48,401 bases of DNA from a bacterium. Its GTDB lineage: Bacteria > Bacillota > Clostridia > Lachnospirales > Lachnospiraceae. Below the pieces are notes generated by a model, which was given only the letters and a program-made list of their open reading frames with translations, was not told the DNA's origin and made no database searches. This document shows, piece by piece, positions 41,190 through 48,401 of this stretch (position 1 is its first letter; each line of letters begins with the position of its first letter). The stretch covers positions 5,898 through 54,298 of the forward strand of contig JAUNJY010000029.1 in the NCBI GenBank assembly GCA_030535455.1. The letters run 5' to 3'. The translations under genes were made by a program, and so were the position numbers.

Positions 41190-42458
41190 ATGAAATTTAA
41201 TAGTAAACGAACCCTTCTGATTGGATTGGCATTTATGTCCATCAGTGCCTTTTGGCAGATGTATGATACTATCATACCACTCATCTTAAAAGACACCTTT
41301 TATATGAAGGAAACAATCACTGGTGTCATCATGGCCGCAGACAATGTGCTTGCACTATTTCTTTTGCCTTTCTTCGGTGCCCTATCGGACAAAATCGATA
41401 CACGCATTGGAAAAAGAATGCCATTTATCTTAGTCGGAACAACACTTTCCGTTATCTTTTTAATGATTTTACCTGTTGCGGACAAATCACAAAACCTTGT
41501 ACTTTTTGTAGTTACACTGTTTATGTTACTGATTTCTTTAGGACTGTACCGTTCTCCTGCAGTTGCACTGATGCCAGACTTAACACCGAAGCCTCTTCGC
41601 AGCAAAGGCAATGCCATCATCAATTTAATGGGAGCCGTTGGTGGCGTTTATGCACTCATCATGATTAAAACGCTTGTAGGCAATGGTCTCAGACCAGATT
41701 ATACCCCATTATTTTTATCAATTGCCGGACTCATGGTTATCTGTGTTCTGATTCTTTTTTCCACGATTAAAGAAAAGAAGCTTCGTTTGGTTATTGAAGA
41801 AGATGATGCCACCATTGCTGATGGGCCAAAAAGTACAGCTGATCTTCCAAAAGACGTAAAAAAAAGTTTACTTTTTTTGCTTGCTTCCATTTCACTCTGG
41901 TTCATTGCTTACAATGCAGTCACCACTGCTTTCTCACGTTATGCAACACATGTATGGGAAATTCAAAATGGTGCTTACGCCAACAGTCTAATTGTCTCTA
42001 CCGTGTGTGCTATTATTAGTTACATTCCAATTGGTCTGATTTCAAGTAAGATTGGACGTAAAAAAACCATTCTTATTGGTGTTTCCATGCTAATTCTGTG
42101 TTATCTGTGTGCCGGTTTTTATGGAACCTATCATTTCACCATGAACATCTTCTTCGGACTTATTGGTTTTGCCTGGGCAGCAATTAATGTGAACTCTCTG
42201 CCAATGGTCGTTGAAATTAGCACCGCTAGCGATGTTGGCCGCTATACCGGTTACTATTACACCTTCTCCATGGCAGCTCAGGTTGTAACTCCAATTCTAT
42301 CCGGTTTCTTATTAGAGCATGTATCCTACCACACACTGTTTCCGTATGCAGTATTATTTTCAGGTCTCGCATTCATTACCATGCTATTTGTAAAACATGG
42401 CGATTCTAAACCAGAGAAAAAAGAAACTGTATTGGATCACTTCGATGTAGAAGATTAA
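41190..42458 (+). CDS. MFS sugar-type transporter
   Basis: A 422-residue major facilitator with twelve helices. The loop 2-3 motif is GALSDKIDTRIGKRMPFILV (about residues 62-81), matching the R-x-G-[KR]-R-x-P branch found in GPH/SLC45-like carriers, with a second-half copy LISSKIGRKKTILIG. Several carriers of this branch move disaccharides, so a sugar substrate is plausible but unproven. GGAGG precedes the ATG by eight bases. It is a single gene without an adjacent hydrolase. The 243 bp upstream hold the MarR palindrome and a possible TTGACC promoter near 41037. Confidence 0.82.
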   Translation: MKFNSKRTLLIGLAFMSISAFWQMYDTIIPLILKDTFYMKETITGVIMAADNVLALFLLPFFGALSDKIDTRIGKRMPFILVGTTLSVIFLMILPVADKSQNLVLFVVTLFMLLISLGLYRSPAVALMPDLTPKPLRSKGNAIINLMGAVGGVYALIMIKTLVGNGLRPDYTPLFLSIAGLMVICVLILFSTIKEKKLRLVIEEDDATIADGPKSTADLPKDVKKSLLFLLASISLWFIAYNAVTTAFSRYATHVWEIQNGAYANSLIVSTVCAIISYIPIGLISSKIGRKKTILIGVSMLILCYLCAGFYGTYHFTMNIFFGLIGFAWAAINVNSLPMVVEISTASDVGRYTGYYYTFSMAAQVVTPILSGFLLEHVSYHTLFPYAVLFSGLAFITMLFVKHGDSKPEKKETVLDHFDVED

Positions 42459-42596
42459 AGTAGACGTTCCGCAGACCAAAGTCCGTGAACTTGGAAATTA
42501 ATTATTATGCACATATGAAAGTGCCCTCTCCGCTTCAACTCCCCTTCTCCTCAGTCATGAGGGGAAGGGCTCATAAGAGAACTTTCCTAATAAATC

Positions 42597-42647
42597 TAAA
42601 AAAGTTGTTAAGCACACGCCTTTATGTCTGCTTAACAACTTTTTTTA
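42597..42647. terminator. Strong bidirectional terminator
   Basis: AAAGTTGTTAAGCA and TGCTTAACAACTTT with A and T runs on both sides, about 140 nt after the MFS stop. Confidence 0.9.
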
Positions 42648-42862
42648 TAAATCTTGCTTTTTTTCAACCACTTCCACATATCATTGCATTTCCGTACAGA
42701 TTCCTCTTATGCTTCAATGACCGCCGGTGTAGCACTAATCGTAAATTTTCGTTTGTTGTTCGGATTAATTTCTCTAGTAATGTATGACTTTTTTTCAAGA
42801 GAATTTAGAATATATGAAATCGCAGGATTTGAAATTTGTAATAACTCTTGAATATCAGGTAT
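42632..42862 (-). pseudogene. MarR family pseudogene
   Basis: Minus-strand translation from 42862 gives IPDIQELLQISNPAISYILN, then SLEKKSYITREINPNNKRKF, an obvious MarR helix-turn-helix and wing, but a stop interrupts after TISATPAVIEA and another precedes IPDIQ. The frame resumes as EESVRKCNDMWKWLKK and runs into the terminator. No start or ribosome site remains. It explains most of 42648-42870; the rest of 42459-43086 is terminator and transporter promoter. Confidence 0.65.
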
Positions 42863-42916
42863 TTAATCATCGATTTTTAACAACACAAAAAAGTCTCCCA
42901 ACTATGATTTCAATTT

Positions 42917-43590
42917 ACCCCTCCGAAAATTCCAAGAAAAAAATACACAGCTTTTTCAACAGAACATAATCATATTTGATTCACATAACATACCAAATGA
43001 CTTTTTTCGGTGAAAATCTTGCATTTTTTATTTCCTCTGCTACAATCTATCTTTGGTATTACATTAAATAAAGAAAGAGGTTACTTATGAAAAGCAATTT
43101 ATACATAGATCAAAATGACTCTACTGTTGCTATTCCAATAGATAATAAGAACAGTTCTTTTTTACAGAACATTCTTACTAACATTATTCAATTTTCAAAA
43201 AGGCAGTTTGTTCTCACAATTGCAATCATTGCAATGCTTATTACATGTATTTTCGTACCTGTGGATGCAAGCTATCTTGGTTACTTTAACTGGAGAACAT
43301 TAGCTACATTGTTCTGCACCTTAGCCGTTGTATCTGCATTTTCTCATATCCATGTATTCGAGATTCTTAGTAATAATATCGTGTTGAAGCTCCATAACCT
43401 TCGAAATGCAACATTAGGACTTGTGTTTATCACGTTCTTTGGTTCGATGCTTCTTGCAAATGATATGGCATTATTAACATTCTTGCCTCTGGGTTACTAT
43501 GTTCTTAGTAGTACGGATAATAAGGAACATATGGGCTTTACTTTTATCATGCAAAATATTGCTGCTAATCTAGGGGGCATGGTCACACCT
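42917..43590 (+). repeat. Direct repeat A1 (copy of 44875-45548)
   Basis: About 670 bp, including the promoter and first 168 codons of an anion permease, recur 1954 bp to the right with scattered mostly silent differences. Homology stops abruptly inside GGMVTP. Confidence 0.85.
43019..43046 (+). promoter_or_regulatory. Promoter of the truncated permease copy
   Basis: TTGCAT, 16 bp, TACAAT with extended TGC; identical in the intact copy at 44973. Confidence 0.6.
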
Positions 43591-43692
43591 GTTATCATGG
43601 ACAAAACCCAAAAGTGCGCAAATAAAAAAGGATACAAATATATTACTATTGGTAACCTTTTTTATTCTAAGTATTTTATTAGCTTTATGTAA
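43087..43692 (+). pseudogene. Truncated anion permease (duplicate)
   Basis: The first 168 residues equal the start of the intact permease at 45041 with about six substitutions. Then the frame runs into unrelated sequence and stops after 201 residues. The key GNPQN loop and the whole second half are missing, so it cannot transport. Promoter and ribosome site (AAAGAGG) are intact, so it may still be expressed. This is the older or damaged copy of a direct duplication. Confidence 0.85.
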
Positions 43693-43796
43693 ACTATGAT
43701 AATACGCTTACTCTAATGTCTCTAGAATGGTACGATCTACTCTACTTAACGGAAATCTTTTGCTTTCCGGCTTATACCTTCCATATTAAAATTTAA
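43597..43796 (+). pseudogene. Possible frameshifted remnant of a small membrane protein
   Basis: Starting at ATG 43597 (MDKTQKCANKK), the plus strand encodes a basic start, then after a frame change a membrane-helix-like stretch (ILLLVTFFILSILLALCKL), then after another change EWYDLLYLTEIFCFPAYTF and a stop. It looks like an eroded membrane protein fused to the broken permease. Family unknown. Confidence 0.3.
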
Positions 43797-43800
43797 TTTG
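43753..43800 (+). repeat. 49-nt dispersed repeat, copy 2
   Basis: Similar to 39964-40012 (shared TTTCCGGCTTA and flanks). Confidence 0.4.
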
Positions 43801-43817
43801 TCGGTGTAAAAATACTC

Positions 43818-43998
43818 TTATTTTACAATCAGTATTATTGTTACTGTATTCAAGAAATCAAATAATCCGTGAGCCATGGTGACCCCCGAATACTTACACT
43901 TTTTAATGCAATACTTTGAGAATCCGAACACACATCCAATCAAATACGACTTGCCGTTTCCAAATCCGTAATCAGTCTTTATATTGGATTTTCTGATA
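43818..43998 (-). pseudogene. CPBP intramembrane protease fragment (C-terminus)
   Basis: The minus strand encodes TDYGFGNGKSYLIGCVFGFS, then YSGVTMAHGLFDFLNTVTII and a normal stop. AHGLFDFLNT matches the last conserved His/Asp-Asn motif region of CPBP (CAAX/bacteriocin-immunity) proteases. The catalytic Glu-Glu and the first helices are absent. It lies 38 bp downstream of an XRE-type membrane regulator on the same strand, a common partner of CPBP genes, so it is probably the eroded second gene of that unit. Confidence 0.5.
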
Positions 43999-44035
43999 AT
44001 AATGCTTTCCCCACTTAAATTTTAGTCTTATCTTT

Positions 44036-44620
44036 TTACTTTAACCAAATAATAAGAAATCCCATGAAAGTACATACCAAAAGTCCTACTAAACCAGAAA
44101 ACAATACTAGAAAAAACTTCTGATATTTCATTTTTCCTTCTTCCCTCGTATTTTCAATTTCATCAAGACACTTTCCGTCCATAAATGCGACAATCTGTTT
44201 ATATGTCTGAATATGATGTTCTTTCTTCTGCTTTTCCACCTTTCCTGCTACATATAATGTTGCAACAGCAATCGTCGCCCAACAGACAATTCCCCCAATT
44301 TTACCAAAGTAAAAAAGAGGTACTGCGGAAACAATCATGATAACAAACAGAATCGTTAATATGTTACCAATTTTACCAAATGTTTTAATGTCTTCTTCTT
44401 TGATTTCTTCTTTCATAACTAATATATCTCCTTTTATAAGAATGTCTAAAGAGATATCGAACACCTCACTCAAGCGAATCAAACTGTTAACATCCGGATA
44501 ACTTTTGTCATTCTCCCAATTAGAAATGGTTTGTCTTGACACATATATTGTACTAGCCAGTTCCTCCTGAGAGAGATTCAGTTGAGTTCTGTACTTCTTA
44601 ATTTGATTTCCAAGTTCCAT
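44036..44620 (-). CDS. XRE family HTH protein with membrane C-terminus
   Basis: A 194-residue protein. Residues 1-65 are a Cro/CI-type HTH (IKKYRTQLNLSQEELASTIY then VSRQTISNWENDKSYPD). The C-terminal part has three or four membrane helices (from about residues 85 and 170). Such HTH-membrane proteins often sit with CPBP-protease or ABC genes and are thought to respond to envelope stress. Here the next gene is a CPBP remnant. GGAGG precedes the ATG. An inverted repeat at 44708 lies 90 bp upstream. Confidence 0.82.
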   Translation of the reverse strand: MELGNQIKKYRTQLNLSQEELASTIYVSRQTISNWENDKSYPDVNSLIRLSEVFDISLDILIKGDILVMKEEIKEEDIKTFGKIGNILTILFVIMIVSAVPLFYFGKIGGIVCWATIAVATLYVAGKVEKQKKEHHIQTYKQIVAFMDGKCLDEIENTREEGKMKYQKFFLVLFSGLVGLLVCTFMGFLIIWLK

Positions 44621-44707
44621 TTTTCCTCCTTCTAATTATATCATCTGTCTGGATATCTCTTCAAATCAATCCTATCCAACCAGATAATATTTGTCTATCA
44701 AACCTCC

Positions 44708-44735
44708 TTGACATTGCGTAATTTCGCGATGTCAA
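44708..44735. promoter_or_regulatory. Inverted repeat upstream of the XRE gene
   Basis: TTGACATTGCG and CGCGATGTCAA around a 6-bp centre, ten of eleven positions paired plus one wobble. A likely operator. The 420-bp gap 44621-45040 holds this site and the permease promoter. Confidence 0.45.
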
Positions 44736-44874
44736 AAGTTTTTGACACGGTAAAATTTCACAAAATAATTATAACAAATCTGTATATCAAAAGATATTAG
44801 TAACGCATTTTTTTCTAACATTCCATTGGTGGGATAAATTCGGATTTGTTGAAATATCCGTCTTGATTTTATAT

Positions 44875-45548
44875 CTCCCGAAAATCCCAAGAAAAACACA
44901 CTGCTTTCTCACCAGAACATAACCACATTTGTATTCACATAACATACCAAATGACTTTTTTCGGTGAAAATCTTGCATTTTTTATTTCCTCTGCTACAAT
45001 CTATCTTTGGTATTACATTAAATAAAGAAAGAGGTTACTTATGAAAAGCAATTTATACATAGATCAAAATGACTCTACTGTTGCTATTCCAATAGATAAT
45101 AAGAACAGTTCTTTTTTACAGAACATTCTTACTAACATTATTCAATTTTCAAAAAGGCAGTTTGTTCTCACAATTGCAATCATTGCAATGCTTATTACAT
45201 GTATTTTCATACCTGTTGATGCAAGCTATCTAGGTTACTTTAACTGGAGAACATTAGCTACACTGTTCTGTACCTTAGCCGTTGTATCTGCATTCTCTCA
45301 TATCCATGTTTTCGAGATCCTTAGTAAAAATATAGTCCTAAAGCTCCATAACCCTCGAAATGCAACATTAGGACTTGTATTTATTACGTTCTTTGGATCA
45401 ATGCTTCTTGCAAATGATATGGCATTGTTAACATTCTTGCTTCTGGGTTACTATGTTCTTAGCAGTACTGATAATAAGGAACATATGGCGTTTACTTTTA
45501 TTATGCAAAATATTGCCGCCAATCTAGGGGGCATGGTTACTCCATTTG
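44875..45548 (+). repeat. Direct repeat A2
   Basis: Intact-side copy of the duplication described at 42917-43590; contains the live permease promoter and 5' half. Confidence 0.85.
44973..45000 (+). promoter_or_regulatory. Promoter of the anion permease
   Basis: TTGCAT, 16 bp, TACAAT with an extended -10 TG; the start would be near 45007. Confidence 0.6.
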
Positions 45549-46237
45549 GTAATCCACAAAACTTGTATCTGTATTCTTACTATGGAATTGATACGATGAA
45601 GTTTGTGAAGATCATGTTGCCAAGCTTTTTAGCGGCTACCGTTTTAATTGTAATCTGCTGCCTATTTGTCAAACCGATACCACTAACACTTAAAAATACT
45701 GAATACTATGTATTAAATACCAAGAGAACTTTTATTTACACTATTCTTTTTATTGCAAGTATCTTAATCGTATTTCGTATTGTTCCTTACACTTTAGGCA
45801 CTGTTGTTATTACGATTGCATTATTATTCTTAGATAAAGATAGCATTAAAGAAGTGAACTATCCGCTACTTGCTACATTCTGTGTATTCTTTGTTTTCAG
45901 TGGTAATATGGCACGTATTCCTACTGTTAGTAGTTTCTTTGAGTACTTGCTTCCTAAGAATACGTTATTGTTTGGAATTTTATCCTGTCAGTTCATCAGT
46001 AATGTTCCAAGTGCGGTATTGCTTTCTCACTTTACGGGTGACTATGCAAGCCTACTGCCTGCTGTGAACATTGGCGGATGCGGAACGCTTATTGCATCCC
46101 TTGCTAGTTTGATTACATTTAGTGAGTTTAAGAAACACAATCCTGAAAAAGTGAAAAGATATATTATTATGTTCTCCATAATTAACTTTTCATTTGTGAT
46201 TCTCCTATTTATTCTTCAATCTTTATTCATAAACTAG
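45041..46237 (+). CDS. ArsB/NhaD-superfamily (SLC13-like) anion permease
   Basis: A 398-residue carrier with ten or eleven membrane helices after a hydrophilic 40-residue start. The superfamily loop is MVTPFGNPQNLYLYSYYG (about residues 165-182), and the second repeat has the QFISNVPSAVLLSHFTGDY segment (about 321-339), the SN-P motif typical of this fold. Substrates in the superfamily range from dicarboxylates and citrate to arsenite and Na+. Context gives no clue. AAAGAGG precedes the ATG. It is the intact member of a direct duplication. Confidence 0.83.
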   Translation: MKSNLYIDQNDSTVAIPIDNKNSSFLQNILTNIIQFSKRQFVLTIAIIAMLITCIFIPVDASYLGYFNWRTLATLFCTLAVVSAFSHIHVFEILSKNIVLKLHNPRNATLGLVFITFFGSMLLANDMALLTFLLLGYYVLSSTDNKEHMAFTFIMQNIAANLGGMVTPFGNPQNLYLYSYYGIDTMKFVKIMLPSFLAATVLIVICCLFVKPIPLTLKNTEYYVLNTKRTFIYTILFIASILIVFRIVPYTLGTVVITIALLFLDKDSIKEVNYPLLATFCVFFVFSGNMARIPTVSSFFEYLLPKNTLLFGILSCQFISNVPSAVLLSHFTGDYASLLPAVNIGGCGTLIASLASLITFSEFKKHNPEKVKRYIIMFSIINFSFVILLFILQSLFIN

Positions 46238-46279
46238 AAAAAACCATCTGTGAGAAATGACTCCCCACAGATGGTTTTT
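46238..46279. terminator. Intrinsic terminator of the permease
   Basis: AAAACCATCTGTG and CACAGATGGTTTT around 13 nt, with T tail. Confidence 0.9.
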
Positions 46280-46364
46280 CATATTTATCAATTATCGTGC
46301 TTAACAAACTAAAAGTTGTGCTACATTCAAATTTCAGATTAAGGACTCTTCTTATCTCTGTATA

Positions 46365-46475
46365 CTAGTCTCTGATATTTAATAGTAAGAGAACTCTTGT
46401 CCCGCTGCTTCTCTCTCCTGATTCCATTTCACTGGCTAATACTCCAAGGCGTTTCCATGCCTCCTTTGCATAAGT
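46365..46475 (-). other. Possible short gene remnant
   Basis: Between the permease terminator and the MATE gene (46280-46519) the minus strand stays open for 36 codons (KEAWKRLGVLASEMESGERS then a stop after NIRD). There is no start or ribosome site and a stop just upstream. I do not recognise it; it may be chance. Confidence 0.2.
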
Positions 46476-46519
46476 TCATACAAAATAGGCATTTTTGCTG
46501 GACTATGTTGACCATACAC

Positions 46520-47869
46520 TTAATTTAAATGAATACTTCTTTTTTTATAAAATATAATTCCACATAAGAATGTAAGCACTTCTGCTATGACAAAGGATAT
46601 CCAGACACCATTAATTCCCCATATGTTTGAGAATAGCCACATAGAAGGAAATAGAAACAGGAATTGACGAAATAAATTAATTAGTACACTGATTCCGACA
46701 TTTCTTGTCGATTGCATAAACGAAGCAATCATGGTGGAAACAGCCGCAAATATATAGCTTGAACACATAATTCGAAGAGCTGTAATTCCAAATGACATCA
46801 TATTAGAAGAAGCATTGAATGCTTTTAATATTTGAGCCGGAAAGCTCCATAATAGCAAAATACTTATACCCGTTAAAATAATGCTAATCCAAGTACCACA
46901 TCGAAAAACCTCTCGAAGACGTTTTTCATTTTTTGCACCATAGTTATAACTCATAACAGGAATACATCCTTGAATCAATCCGTTTAAAGTCATAGTAACA
47001 ACTTGCTGTATTTTAAAATATGCACCAAAAAAGGCAACTGTGGTTGTAGAATATACAACAAGAATAGAGTTTGTAAAATAAGTCATAAAAGCACCAAGTG
47101 CATTCATAACGAAAGAAGGAAATCCTAATACAAATATTTCTTTTACATAACTTTTGCTAAATGGGAACTCTCTTACTTTTAATTGTACTTTTTGCTTGCA
47201 AAATAATAGTACATAAAATGCAAGTATCATAGATACAATATATCCGCCAACACTGGCTGCGGCAGCTCCGTATACACCAAGCTTTGGAAAACCAAAATAC
47301 CCAAATATTAAAATAGGATCAAAAATGAAATTAAATACTACTCCGGCAATTTGAAACCACATGGGTGCAAGCATATTTCCGGTTCCTTGGATAATCTTTT
47401 GAATACATAGGTGTACTGTACAAGGGATGCCTGTAAATGCAAAAACAGATAAATAATGTATTGCTAATTTCATTATTTCATCGTCATTCGTAAAAGATGA
47501 AATAAACGGTTTTGCAATAAGCAGAACAATAACATTTAAAATAACACCTACCACAGTTGCAACCAAAACTCCCGTTGTAACAATATTATTTGCTCCATTT
47601 TGATCTTTACAACCTAATTTGGTACTGATTAGAACATTAACGCCTACTCCAATCCAAATTGCAACGGCAGACATTAGTGTGGTGATGGGAAAAACAAGAG
47701 AGACTGCAGTCAAAGCTTTTTCATTAATTTGTGCAACAAATATGCAGTCTACAAGATTATAAGAATATTGCATAAACATAGATATTAATGGCGGGATAGC
47801 CATTTGAATAATTAGTTTGAAAACAGGTGATGTTTCCATTTTATTCGTATTTACTTTATTATTAGACAT
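46520..47869 (-). CDS. MATE family efflux transporter
   Basis: A 449-residue twelve-helix carrier. First-half motifs: PPLISMFMQYSYNLVDCIFV and GVVFNFIFDPILIFGYFG. Second half: GLIQGCIPVMSYNYGAKNEK. It differs from the MATE at 3964 and is not a recent copy. AGAGGTG lies eight bases before the ATG. It is monocistronic, next to the regulator remnant at 48162. It exports an unknown cationic compound. Confidence 0.9.
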   Translation of the reverse strand: MSNNKVNTNKMETSPVFKLIIQMAIPPLISMFMQYSYNLVDCIFVAQINEKALTAVSLVFPITTLMSAVAIWIGVGVNVLISTKLGCKDQNGANNIVTTGVLVATVVGVILNVIVLLIAKPFISSFTNDDEIMKLAIHYLSVFAFTGIPCTVHLCIQKIIQGTGNMLAPMWFQIAGVVFNFIFDPILIFGYFGFPKLGVYGAAAASVGGYIVSMILAFYVLLFCKQKVQLKVREFPFSKSYVKEIFVLGFPSFVMNALGAFMTYFTNSILVVYSTTTVAFFGAYFKIQQVVTMTLNGLIQGCIPVMSYNYGAKNEKRLREVFRCGTWISIILTGISILLLWSFPAQILKAFNASSNMMSFGITALRIMCSSYIFAAVSTMIASFMQSTRNVGISVLINLFRQFLFLFPSMWLFSNIWGINGVWISFVIAEVLTFLCGIIFYKKRSIHLN

Positions 47870-47972
47870 ATTTTATACACCTCTTTGCTTTTGTATAGTG
47901 GCATTATAGCATAATATTAAATATAATATGTATGAAATATTCACATAATTTAATATTTAGCAAAATTAACAA

Positions 47973-48161
47973 TTACTTTGTTCTATATATCTCTTTCCCA
48001 AATTTATAAGCTTGCTGTAAATAATTTGTTTTATCTATCTGTGGCTTTCCATTTGTATCTCCACATCCGCCTGCTAACAGCATTCCTTTATCATGAAATC
48101 CAATATAATTAATGATCGTAAATTTATAATAAGATACTGCTTGTTCATATGTCCAAAATAG
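47973..48161 (-). pseudogene. Flavodoxin-fold NAD(P)H/FMN reductase, C-terminal fragment
   Basis: About 62 residues (FTIINYIGFHDKGMLLAGGC then GDTNGKPQIDKTNYLQQAY) match the C-terminal end of NADPH-dependent FMN reductase / iron-sulfur flavoprotein-like enzymes. The N-terminal FMN-binding half is absent. The open frame continues to 48227, but there it is only the antisense of the HxlR fragment, so the apparent start codon is not real. Confidence 0.7.
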
Positions 48162-48271
48162 ATTATCCGCAAATCCCTCCAAAAGTTGAATATAGTCTTT
48201 CTGAAAAGGGGAAGTCTCTTCTTCCATTAATGGAGTCTATGTGCCAATGGGGTTCTCATTTTTTAGAATAA
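48162..48271 (+). pseudogene. HxlR regulator, C-terminal fragment
   Basis: The plus strand encodes DYPQIPPKVEYSLSEKGKSL, then LPLMESMCQWGSHFLE and a stop. This is nearly the C-terminus of the intact HxlR at 39544 (YPQIPPKVEYSLTEKGKSLL). The winged helix is missing. It faces away from the reductase fragment, so both genes are cut at their 5' sides. Confidence 0.8.
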
Positions 48272-48290
48272 ATAATTAATTAGGTAACAA

Positions 48291-48331
48291 AAAATCTTCT
48301 GTGATATTATTTCTATCACAGAAGTTTTTTT
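48291..48331. terminator. Intrinsic terminator of the HxlR fragment
   Basis: CTTCTGTGATA and TATCACAGAAG with A and T runs on either side. Beyond it (48332-48401) I see nothing. Confidence 0.85.
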
Positions 48332-48401
48332 CCCTCTTATAAAGAACCATTCATTCTCAATTTTTGATCTAATATATGACTGTTTATATTCTCTCTATTC
48401 T

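Noticed and set aside
47973-48227. 84-codon minus-strand gene starting at 48227
   Set aside because: Its first 22 codons are the antisense of an HxlR coding fragment, so the start is artificial; treated as two pseudogene pieces instead.
1-48401. CRISPR arrays, rRNA, tRNA, phage or insertion-sequence genes
   Set aside because: No regularly spaced repeats, rRNA signatures, tRNA cloverleafs, transposase or integrase motifs were seen on either strand.

Overview
The window reads as chromosomal DNA of an anaerobic, probably motile and spore-forming Clostridia, most likely a Lachnospiraceae-type gut or soil bacterium. This is inferred from the AT-rich base composition, strong AGGAGG ribosome sites, intrinsic terminators at most gene ends, and gene content: an ECF-type queuine salvage operon, GH43/AraC sugar use, a rubrerythrin-like protein, OYE/HxlR, MATE pumps and chemoreceptors without HAMP domains. 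I see no rRNA, tRNA, CRISPR array, prophage or intact insertion sequence.

Layout. (1) 1-2.65 kb: a minus-strand operon queK - ECF S-component - queL, preceded by a good promoter and a recognisable preQ1-I riboswitch aptamer. This is a queuine/queuosine salvage unit in which lyase-made preQ1 could feed back on the riboswitch. (2) 2.6-9.4 kb: a membrane-anchored protein, a 63-residue orphan, a MATE pump, a four-gene operon under its own TetR regulator (TetR, NAD-binding reductase, DUF1295 membrane protein, small membrane protein), then a soluble chemoreceptor. (3) 9.4-17.5 kb: GNAT acetyltransferase, Na/phosphate symporter-PhoU fusion, Ca2+/cation antiporter, chemoreceptor, a STAY-GREEN (Mg-dechelatase-like) protein, an alpha/beta hydrolase, and a bicupin oxalate decarboxylase. 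(4) 17.5-24.7 kb: a small protein, a creatininase-family hydrolase, two tandem membrane chemoreceptors, and a divergent GH43 glycosidase / AraC pair. (5) 24.7-28.1 kb: an ABC exporter pair, a coiled-coil protein and a Ser/Thr-rich acidic protein. (6) 28.5-31.7 kb: three plus-strand genes for DUF11-repeat surface-type proteins without signal peptides, behind a sigma-K-like promoter; I read them as a possible spore-surface operon. (7) 31.7-36.2 kb: metallophosphoesterase, YczE-like membrane protein, a divergent short DXS-like ThDP enzyme, a ferritin-like protein. (8) 36-40 kb: a TetR-controlled P1B metal ATPase with a perfect 19-bp operator, and an OYE/HxlR divergent pair bracketed by inverted copies of an intergenic repeat-plus-terminator. 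(9) 40-48.4 kb: a zone of gene decay with a MarR gene lacking a normal start codon, a half-length aminoglycoside-phosphotransferase-fold gene, a MarR pseudogene, a truncated duplicate of an anion permease, a CPBP-protease remnant next to its XRE-type partner, and a head-to-head scar in which a flavin reductase and an HxlR gene have both lost their 5' halves. Intact genes here are an MFS carrier, the full anion permease, the XRE membrane protein and a second MATE pump.

How the parts work together. The clearest functional units are queuine salvage under riboswitch control, self-regulated TetR and HxlR modules, a cluster of at least four chemoreceptors (one with a sigma-D-like promoter), and the DUF11 trio. 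The right-hand 8 kb looks like a place where regulator-plus-effector pairs have arrived and are eroding. All functional calls come from reading the protein sequences; no search was run.
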